NCBI GenBank assembly: GCA_019115045.1
Contig: DXEI01000134.1
Coordinates: 1-33,278 of the forward strand
DNA from: Candidatus Gemmiger excrementipullorum
Lineage (GTDB): Bacteria > Bacillota > Clostridia > Oscillospirales > Ruminococcaceae
Reading direction: 5' to 3'
DNA length: 33,278 nucleotides
Below the pieces are notes generated by a model, which was not told where the DNA came from, searched no databases, and saw nothing but the letters and a program-made list of their open reading frames with translations. Positions 26,839 to 33,278 of this stretch are shown here, piece by piece. A program made the position numbers and the translations under genes. Each line of letters begins with the position of its first letter. Positions within the stretch are counted from its first letter, which is position 1.

Positions 26839-27951
26839 TTACGCGCCCTGCCCTGCGCCAAAACGCAGGCGCTGCTCACTGCTGCGGTCAAACAGGAAGG
26901 TTTTTTCCGGTCGCAGGGCGAACCGCACGCTGCCCTGCGCACCGTCCACCTCATGCTCCGAGCGCAGGATCACCCGCAGCGTGTCGCCCTGGCAGGCGGG
27001 GTGGGTACAGACGATGCTGGCGTCGCGGCCCAGCACCTCGACGCGGGAAAGCCCGCACGCCACGGGGCCTTCGGGGTCGGGCACAAAACCCTCGGGCCGG
27101 ATGCCGGCCCACACTTCGCCGTCCGGCGCACCGGGCACGGCCAGCGCTTTCTGCCCGGCCAGGTACAGCATGCCACCCTTTACCTCGCCGGCAAAGACAT
27201 TGATGGGCGGCGTGCCCAGGAACTTGGCCACAAACAGGTTGGCCGGGTCGTCGTAGACCTGCTGCGGCGCGCCCTGCTGCATCAACACGCCCTCTTTCAT
27301 GACCACGATGAAGTCCGAGATGCTCATGGCTTCCTCCTGGTCGTGGGTGACGAACAGCGTCGTGATGCCGGTGGTTTTTTGGATCTTGCAGATCTCCTCG
27401 CGCGTTTGCAGACGCAGGCGCGCGTCGAGGTTGGAAAGCGGCTCGTCCAGCAGCAGCACGCGCGGCGTCTTGACCAGCGCGCGGGCGATGGCCACCCGCT
27501 GCTGCTGCCCGCCCGAAAGCTCGCGCGGGCGGCGGTCGAGCAGCTCTTCGATCTGCACAAGCTGCGCGGCCTGCAGCGCTTTTTCCCGCATCTGGGCGCG
27601 GGTGGGGCGCTGGCTGCCTTTGAGGTTTTCGAGCGGGAAAAGGATGTTTTGCAGCACGGTCAGGTGTGGGTAGAGCGCATAGTTTTGGAACACCATGCCG
27701 ACGCCGCGCAGCTCCGGCGGGAGGTCGGTGACGTCCTCCTCCCCAAACAGGATGCGGCCGGCGGTAGGCTTTTCCAGCCCGCAGATCATGTTGAGCGTGG
27801 TGGACTTGCCGCAGCCCGAGGGCCCCAGCAGCCCCACGAGCTTGCCGTCGGGCACGGTAAAGGTCAGGTCCTGCACGGCGGTGACTTCGCCCTTGGCTTT
27901 TTTGCCGCGGGCCGGGAACCGCTTGGTCAGGTTTTGCAGTTGGATGTTCAT
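26839..27951 (-). CDS. ABC transporter ATP-binding protein (MalK/UgpC/MsmX-like)
   Basis: 370 aa from MNIQLQNL with GGGGAG upstream; Walker A GPSGCGKST, LSGGQQQR, LLLDEPLSNLD, C-terminal TOBE-like region. Confidence 0.93.
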   Translation of the reverse strand: MNIQLQNLTKRFPARGKKAKGEVTAVQDLTFTVPDGKLVGLLGPSGCGKSTTLNMICGLEKPTAGRILFGEEDVTDLPPELRGVGMVFQNYALYPHLTVLQNILFPLENLKGSQRPTRAQMREKALQAAQLVQIEELLDRRPRELSGGQQQRVAIARALVKTPRVLLLDEPLSNLDARLRLQTREEICKIQKTTGITTLFVTHDQEEAMSISDFIVVMKEGVLMQQGAPQQVYDDPANLFVAKFLGTPPINVFAGEVKGGMLYLAGQKALAVPGAPDGEVWAGIRPEGFVPDPEGPVACGLSRVEVLGRDASIVCTHPACQGDTLRVILRSEHEVDGAQGSVRFALRPEKTFLFDRSSEQRLRFGAGQGA

Positions 27952-27988
27952 GGGCGGCATCTCCCCTGTTTTTACAGTATACATGCTT

Positions 27989-28017
27989 ATTATACAGGCA
28001 TTGGCGCGCCGCCACAA
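27989..28017 (-). promoter_or_regulatory. Candidate promoter of the ABC importer operon
   Basis: Minus strand TTGTGG, N17, TATAAT. Confidence 0.55.
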
Positions 28018-28066
28018 GCCTTTGCGGCGCAGAAATGCCGCCGTAAGCCAAAAACGCGCCCGCCCC

Positions 28067-28095
28067 GCAGCGTGTCGAGAAACTCGACACGCTGC
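28067..28095. repeat. 13-bp perfect inverted repeat in the divergent intergenic region
   Basis: GCAGCGTGTCGAG-aaa-CTCGACACGCTGC. Confidence 0.9.
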
Positions 28096-28235
28096 AAAGG
28101 GGGCAGACTGCCAATTTCTGCGCCCGTTTTTTGGGCAGTTTGCCCCTTGCCGCCCTGCGGGCCGCCGCGGTACACTGTTTGGTAAGGGGCGGGCCGCATG
28201 GCCCCGCCCGCGATGTGCAAACAAAGGAGGACGCG

Positions 28236-28964
28236 ATGAAACACCCATTTGCCCTGGCGCTGGCCGCCGCCCTGCTGGCCGCGCTGCTGGCCGGCTGCAG
28301 CGGCGCGCCGCAAAGCGCTGCACCCGAACCGGAGGAGGCTTCCTCTGCCGCAGAGGAAACCGCACCGGAACCGACCCCGGAGCCCACGCCGGAGCCCACC
28401 CCGGAACCCACGCCGGAGCCGGAATACACCCCCGGTGAGCGCACCGAGACCGGCTACACCAACGCCGCGCTGGGCTTACAGTTTACGCTGCCCGCCAACA
28501 TGGTGATGGCCAGCGACGAAGAGATCGACGCCCTGATGGCCGCCGGGGCCGAAGCCATGTACGAGGACCCCGAGACCGGCGAACAGATGCTGGACTACGC
28601 GCAGCTGACGACGGTGTATGAGATGGTGGCCGTGGACGTGACCAACGGCAGCAACGTCGTGATCATCTGCGAGAAACTGCCGCTGGAAGCCATGACGGAA
28701 GAACAGTACATCGAAGCGCTCCGCGCGCAGATGGCGCAGACCACCGTGGAGGCCGACCTGGGCGAGCCGGAACCCGCCGCCTTAGGCGGCGTGGACTTTA
28801 CGGCGCTGAACTACACCGTCGCTTCCAACGGGGTGGAGACCGGCCAGACGATGCTGGTGCACAAACAGGGCGGCCGTATGTACGCCATCGCCATCAGCTA
28901 CCAGCTGCCCGAACAGCGCGACGCCATCCTGGAGGCGTTCAGCGCCCTGCCCGCCGAGGTCTGA
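28236..28964 (+). CDS. Lipoprotein with (PEPT)n linker
   Basis: 242 aa; AAAGGAGG upstream; lipobox LLAGCSG; APEPTPEPTPEPTPEPTPEPE linker then a globular domain. Confidence 0.88.
   Translation: MKHPFALALAAALLAALLAGCSGAPQSAAPEPEEASSAAEETAPEPTPEPTPEPTPEPTPEPEYTPGERTETGYTNAALGLQFTLPANMVMASDEEIDALMAAGAEAMYEDPETGEQMLDYAQLTTVYEMVAVDVTNGSNVVIICEKLPLEAMTEEQYIEALRAQMAQTTVEADLGEPEPAALGGVDFTALNYTVASNGVETGQTMLVHKQGGRMYAIAISYQLPEQRDAILEAFSALPAEV
28365..28424 (+). repeat. 12-bp tandem repeat encoding PEPT linker
   Basis: Five imperfect copies of CCGGAGCCCACC. Confidence 0.75.
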
Positions 28965-28988
28965 CCCCCGGCCCCACTATAGCAAACG

Positions 28989-29027
28989 CCCGCCCCGCCG
29001 GCATCGTAAAGATGCCGGCGGGGCGGG
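28989..29027. terminator. Bidirectional terminator between convergent genes
   Basis: CCCGCCCCGCCGGCATC-gtaaa-GATGCCGGCGGGGCGGG, 17-bp perfect arms. Confidence 0.75.
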
Positions 29028-29053
29028 TCTTGTTGGGCGGGTTTGGGCGGCGC

Positions 29054-30292
29054 TCAGCCGCGGTCGGCCCAAAACGGGCCGTTGAAGACATAGGTGTCCA
29101 GGCGGCGCAGCGCCTCCTGCACGCGGGAAAGCGGCAGCGCCAGGTTCATGCGGATGGCGCAGGGGCCGTGGAACATCCGCCCGTCCTGCCAGGCGACGCC
29201 GACGTCCCACCCGGCGTGCAGCACCTCGTCCAGGGTGCGGCCGTGCTGCGCGCACCAGCGCGTGCAGTCCAAAAACAGCATGTAGGTGCCCTGGGGCTTG
29301 GCAACGTCGACGCCGTCGAAATGCGCGGCGATGTACGCGCACGCCGTATTGACATTTTCGCTGAGCACCGCGCACAATTCGTCCACCCAGCGGTAGCCCG
29401 CCGGCTGGTACGCGCCGAGCAGCGCGTGCATCGAGAGGACGTTCATCTCGTTATAATGCGGTTTGCTGCCCTTGGCGCGCACGCGGTCGCGCAGCGCGGC
29501 GTCGTAGATGATATGGTAGCTGCCCACCAGCCCTGCGAGGTTGAAGGTCTTGCTGGGAGCGTACAGCGCCACGGTGCGGCGGCGCGCGTCGGCGCTGACG
29601 CTCTGCGTGGGGATGTGCCGGTGGCCGTTGAGCAGGATGTCGGACCAGATCTCGTCCGAGATGACCAGGCAGTCGTTGGCGCGGTACACCTCCATCGCCT
29701 GTTCCAGCTCCCACCGCTCCCACACGCGGCCGCAGGGGTTGTGGGGCGAGCAGAAGACCGCCACATGGATGTGGTGTTGCTTGAGCTTGGCGTCCATGTC
29801 GGCAAAGTCCATGCGCCAGACGCCGGCGTCGTCCCGCTGCAGCGGCGAGTGCACGATGCGGTAGCCGTTATTTTGCAGCGAACTCGTGAACCCGATGTAG
29901 GTGGGGCTGTGCAGCAGCACGGCGTCGCCGGGCGCGGCAAAGGCCGTCAGCGCCGAGACCACGCCCCCCAGCACGCCGTTTTCGTAGCCGATGCAGTCCC
30001 GCGTGAGCAGGGCCGGGTCGGCGCCGTTGCGGCGCACCTGCCATTGCCGGATGGCCTCATAGTAGGCGTCGGGCGGCGAAAAATAGCCGAACAGCGGGTG
30101 CTGCGCGCGCTCGATGAGCGCCTGCGGCACCGTGGGCACCGTGGCAAAGTTCATATCGGCCACCCACATGGGGATGGCGTCAAACCCGGGTTTGGGCGCG
30201 GCGGGGGCAAACCCGCCGGGCTGGCCCAGCGCGTCGACGGCCAGGGCGTCCCGGCCGCGGCGGTCGATCAGGGTGGTAAAATCAAATTCCAT
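29054..30292 (-). CDS. MalY/PatB-family PLP-dependent aminotransferase / C-S lyase
   Basis: 412 aa from MEFDFTTLIDRRG; MWVADMNFATVPTVPQAL, SPHNPCGRVW, YAPSKTFNLAGLVGSYHII (PLP Lys). Confidence 0.92.
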   Translation of the reverse strand: MEFDFTTLIDRRGRDALAVDALGQPGGFAPAAPKPGFDAIPMWVADMNFATVPTVPQALIERAQHPLFGYFSPPDAYYEAIRQWQVRRNGADPALLTRDCIGYENGVLGGVVSALTAFAAPGDAVLLHSPTYIGFTSSLQNNGYRIVHSPLQRDDAGVWRMDFADMDAKLKQHHIHVAVFCSPHNPCGRVWERWELEQAMEVYRANDCLVISDEIWSDILLNGHRHIPTQSVSADARRRTVALYAPSKTFNLAGLVGSYHIIYDAALRDRVRAKGSKPHYNEMNVLSMHALLGAYQPAGYRWVDELCAVLSENVNTACAYIAAHFDGVDVAKPQGTYMLFLDCTRWCAQHGRTLDEVLHAGWDVGVAWQDGRMFHGPCAIRMNLALPLSRVQEALRRLDTYVFNGPFWADRG

Positions 30293-30406
30293 AGCGTTGT
30301 GCAGTCCTTTCCGGCGGGGCATGCCTGTGGCGCGCCGCTGCGCTTTTGGTACAGCCCCATTATACCACACCGCGACGCGCCGCGGTAGGCCCCCGATACG
30401 CCGCGA

Positions 30407-30434
30407 GACGGCCGACCCGAAGGTCGGCCGCCTC
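30407..30434 (-). terminator. Hairpin downstream of the cupin gene with a UUCG tetraloop on the minus strand
   Basis: Minus strand CGGCCGACC-TTCG-GGTCGGCCG; no clear T-run. Confidence 0.5.
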
Positions 30435-30455
30435 GTCTGCCTTGTTGGGGAGGAT

Positions 30456-30827
30456 TCAGGCGTCTGCGCGTTTGTCATACAGGATCAGGGCGATCATCTC
30501 GACCGGCTCATTGCCGACGGCCTCGATGCCGTGGCCCTGGCCCGCGCCGGTAAACGTCACGTCGCCGGCCGTCACGGTGCGCACCGTGCCGTTGTCGTTG
30601 AAGCGCGCCGTGCCGCTGAGGATGTAGTAGGTCTCGGACTCATGCTCATGCACATGGTAGCCGATGGCCGACCCCGGGAACACCGTCGTGTGCCCGAACA
30701 CGCGGCCGGCCTCATACATTTCCTCCGGCCCGTTGAGCAGGCTGCGCACCAGGATCTCCCCCTTGCCATGGAAGGGGCTGGGTTTGCGGTCATAGATCTT
30801 TTCTTCGCAGCTGCGAACCATCCGCAT
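30456..30827 (-). CDS. Small cupin-domain protein
   Basis: 123 aa; GYHVHEHESETYYILSGTARFNDNG cupin metal-site motif. Confidence 0.92.
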   Translation of the reverse strand: MRMVRSCEEKIYDRKPSPFHGKGEILVRSLLNGPEEMYEAGRVFGHTTVFPGSAIGYHVHEHESETYYILSGTARFNDNGTVRTVTAGDVTFTGAGQGHGIEAVGNEPVEMIALILYDKRADA

Positions 30828-30863
30828 CTCCTCCTTTCCTGCGTACTGTGCGGGTACGGCGCA

Positions 30864-31832
30864 TCAGACGTTATGCTTTTTGGCCATGTCGTTGAAATCG
30901 TTCTCGATGCCGATGTAGTAGTTCAGGCCCATATCGATCCACTGGTCCATCTCGACCTTGGGCATGCCGCCCATGTCGTGCTCGTCGTGGAACACCGTGT
31001 TGCGGGCGGCCAGCGTCTCTTTGCCGTAGACGTACATGCCGTACATCGACGCTTTTTCAAACACATGGCAGGTGACGTAGTTGAAGCCGTAGGGGATGAC
31101 GTCGTTGAGGTCGATGTCGGGCTTGCCGTTCTTGCTCATGACGTCGGGCCACATCTTCCAGCCGGGGACCGCCTCGCTGACTTTCTTGGCTTCCTCGATG
31201 GTCTTGAGGCCGATGATCAGCGTCATGACGTCGACGCCCATCTCTTTGGCCATCGCTTCGGCCGCCTGGCAGCGGGCGATGGCCTCGTCCAGGCCGTATT
31301 CCAGCTTGCACTCGGTGCGGGCGATGACCAGGAAATCGGTGCCCTTGGCGGCTTCCAGGCTGGCGGCCACCTTGGCCAGCCAGTTCTCGCGCGAGACGAC
31401 CTCGTGCTTGATGTCGCCGTCCTTGTAGCCGCTCATCATCTGGAAGCCCCAGCGGTTCCAGCAGCGGATGCCGGTGGTGTCGTCGATGGTGCAGCCCTTG
31501 GCGCCGGCGTTGATGAGCCGCTTGACCAGCCGCCAGGCGGCCAGCGGCGTCTCGCCAAAGCCGTCGTCGGCGTCGACGATGACCGGCAGCGAGGAATAGT
31601 TGCAGATGCGCTCGGTGCACTGGACAAGGTCGTCGGCCGTGATCAGGCCGATGTCGGGCAGGCCGGCCACGCTCTCGGCCAGCTGGCCGCCGCTGAGCAT
31701 GACGGCTTTATAGCCGCACAGCTCGGCCGCGCGGGTGGTGCGGCAGTCCCACACGCAGGGGGCAAAGATCTGCTCCTGCTGGACGAGGTCTTTGAAGGAC
31801 GGGGTCGGTTTTTTGGTGTATTCGGGGCGCAT
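30864..31832 (-). CDS. Isocitrate lyase / phosphoenolpyruvate mutase superfamily protein
   Basis: 322 aa; VIVDADDGFGE and GAKGCTIDDT metal-site motifs, DFLVIARTE. Confidence 0.85.
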   Translation of the reverse strand: MRPEYTKKPTPSFKDLVQQEQIFAPCVWDCRTTRAAELCGYKAVMLSGGQLAESVAGLPDIGLITADDLVQCTERICNYSSLPVIVDADDGFGETPLAAWRLVKRLINAGAKGCTIDDTTGIRCWNRWGFQMMSGYKDGDIKHEVVSRENWLAKVAASLEAAKGTDFLVIARTECKLEYGLDEAIARCQAAEAMAKEMGVDVMTLIIGLKTIEEAKKVSEAVPGWKMWPDVMSKNGKPDIDLNDVIPYGFNYVTCHVFEKASMYGMYVYGKETLAARNTVFHDEHDMGGMPKVEMDQWIDMGLNYYIGIENDFNDMAKKHNV

Positions 31833-31896
31833 AAAAATACCTGCCTTTCTGTTGGGTGTTGTTTGGTAAGGTAAGGGGGCCGTGTGCCGCGCGGGC

Positions 31897-33210
31897 TCAG
31901 GCCGCGATGGGGTACAGGATGTTGCCCATGATGACGCTCAGGGCCAGGGCCATCAGCGTGATGACGACGGTGACGACGAACAGGTGCTTGTAGCCGTCCT
32001 TGTAGGAGACGCCACAGATCTGCAGCACCGCCACGATGCCGCCGCTGTGGGGCAGGCTGTCGAGGCCGACCGACGCGATGACGCCGACACGGTGCAGGAT
32101 GGCGGGGTCGACGCCCATGGCCATAAAGGGTTCTGCCAGCACCGACAGCGTGGTGGCCAGGCCGCCCATGCCGGAGGCGTTGAGGCCGCACAGCAGCGTG
32201 GTGGCAACGCCAAAGATGATGAGCGGGTTGAACCCGGCCGTGCTGAAGTTGAGGATGGCGTCGACGATGCGGTCAAAGCCGGGGGCCGCCTTGATGACGG
32301 AACCGATGGCCACGATGGCCGAGGCGTTGACGGTGACCTGGGCCGCGCCGGAGACCGACTCCGTCAGCAGGGGCAGCACGCCGTGGACGTTTTTGTAGCA
32401 CAGGATCATACACAGCACGATGCCGGACAGCAGCGCGACCGAGATGTCCTGCTTGAGGACGTTGAGCACCACCGCCACGCAGATGATGGGCAGCACCGCC
32501 AGGATCACGTTGGGCAGCTTGCCCTCCTTCTCCAGCTGGTCGGCCTGGTCCAGCACCTTGTTGGTGTTCTCGTCGGCCTCAAACGTGTAGCCGTTGTTCT
32601 GGGCTTTTTTGACCTCCCACATCAGGTAGAGCAGGATGAGCACCAGCGTGAAGATGCCGCAGACGATACCGACGACGGGCGCCGCCATGGCGTCGGTGGG
32701 CAGGTAGGAGGACGGGATGATGTTTTGCACCTGCGGGTTGCCGGGCAGCATGGTGACCCAGGTAAAGATACCGGCGCCGATGGTGGCGGGCATCAGGTAG
32801 CGGGGCATGTTGGCCTGCTTAAAGACCGCCAGCGTGATGGGATACAGCGCGAAGCAGGAGACGAAGGACGAAACGCCGCCGTACGTCAGCAGGCCGCCGG
32901 CGATGACGATGGCCGGGATGGCGAACCGCGTGCCCACCCTGCCGATGATAAAGGAGGCGATGGAGCGCGCCGCACCGGTGATGTCCATGACTTTGGAGAG
33001 GATGGTGCCCAGCAGCAGCATCAGGAAGGAAGACTGCACAAAGCCGGCAAAGCCGGTCATGTAGTCGCCCACGACGGTGTCCACCACCGGCATGCCGCTG
33101 AACAGCGCCACAAAGATCACGCTGACCAGCGCCGCATACACGACGGGAACTTTTTTCAGCGTCAGGACCAGCAGCAGCGCCAGCCCCAACAGAATGACGA
33201 TCATATCCAT
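31897..33210 (-). CDS. GntP-family permease
   Basis: 437 aa, about 12 TMs; GLNASGMGGLATTLSVLAEPFM, ASVGLDSLPHSGGIVAVL. Confidence 0.85.
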   Translation of the reverse strand: MDMIVILLGLALLLVLTLKKVPVVYAALVSVIFVALFSGMPVVDTVVGDYMTGFAGFVQSSFLMLLLGTILSKVMDITGAARSIASFIIGRVGTRFAIPAIVIAGGLLTYGGVSSFVSCFALYPITLAVFKQANMPRYLMPATIGAGIFTWVTMLPGNPQVQNIIPSSYLPTDAMAAPVVGIVCGIFTLVLILLYLMWEVKKAQNNGYTFEADENTNKVLDQADQLEKEGKLPNVILAVLPIICVAVVLNVLKQDISVALLSGIVLCMILCYKNVHGVLPLLTESVSGAAQVTVNASAIVAIGSVIKAAPGFDRIVDAILNFSTAGFNPLIIFGVATTLLCGLNASGMGGLATTLSVLAEPFMAMGVDPAILHRVGVIASVGLDSLPHSGGIVAVLQICGVSYKDGYKHLFVVTVVITLMALALSVIMGNILYPIAA

Positions 33211-33278
33211 GATAAGATCATTCCCCCAATTTGTTTTTTGGTTTTGCGGCTTGGAACTTCCGGGCGCCGGGGGCGCCG

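Noticed and set aside
28365-28424. Tandem repeat considered as CRISPR or minisatellite locus
   Set aside because: It is an in-frame (PEPT)n linker inside a lipoprotein, a common cell-wall spanning spacer.

Overview
The window is a GC-rich stretch of bacterial chromosome. Gene content and style suggest a Gram-positive gut anaerobe of the Oscillospiraceae/Ruminococcaceae type; this is an inference, not tested. No phage, transposase, CRISPR, rRNA or tRNA was seen. Main blocks, left to right: (1) 5' edge of a truncated minus-strand gene (1-42); (2) a minus-strand envelope-sensing cluster: OmpR-type response regulator, about 0.8 kb palindrome-rich gap, HAMP histidine kinase, membrane-anchored protein, two tandem paralogous lipoproteins; (3) GH3 beta-glucosidase; (4) TlpA-like thioredoxin plus CcdA; (5) complete F1Fo ATP synthase operon (atpB-E-F-[H+A]-G-D-C) in which delta and alpha are one continuous ORF; (6) CitA/DcuS-type kinase and CitB/DcuR-type regulator, GtrA-like protein, SLC13/ArsB-type permease, MBL-fold hydrolase, lipoprotein; (7) a sugar-type ABC importer (ATPase, two permeases, SBP); (8) PT-rich lipoprotein, MalY/PatB aminotransferase; (9) a GntP-type permease / PEP mutase-isocitrate lyase family / cupin cluster. 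The items most worth follow-up are the delta-alpha ATP synthase fusion, the GTAG-footed hairpins inside the two-component cluster, the TTTGCAC half-site array between the atp operon and the CitA/CitB-type genes, and the GntP/PEPM-like/cupin operon, whose lyase lacks the usual KKCGH motif. All alignments and repeats were done by eye; no database search was run.
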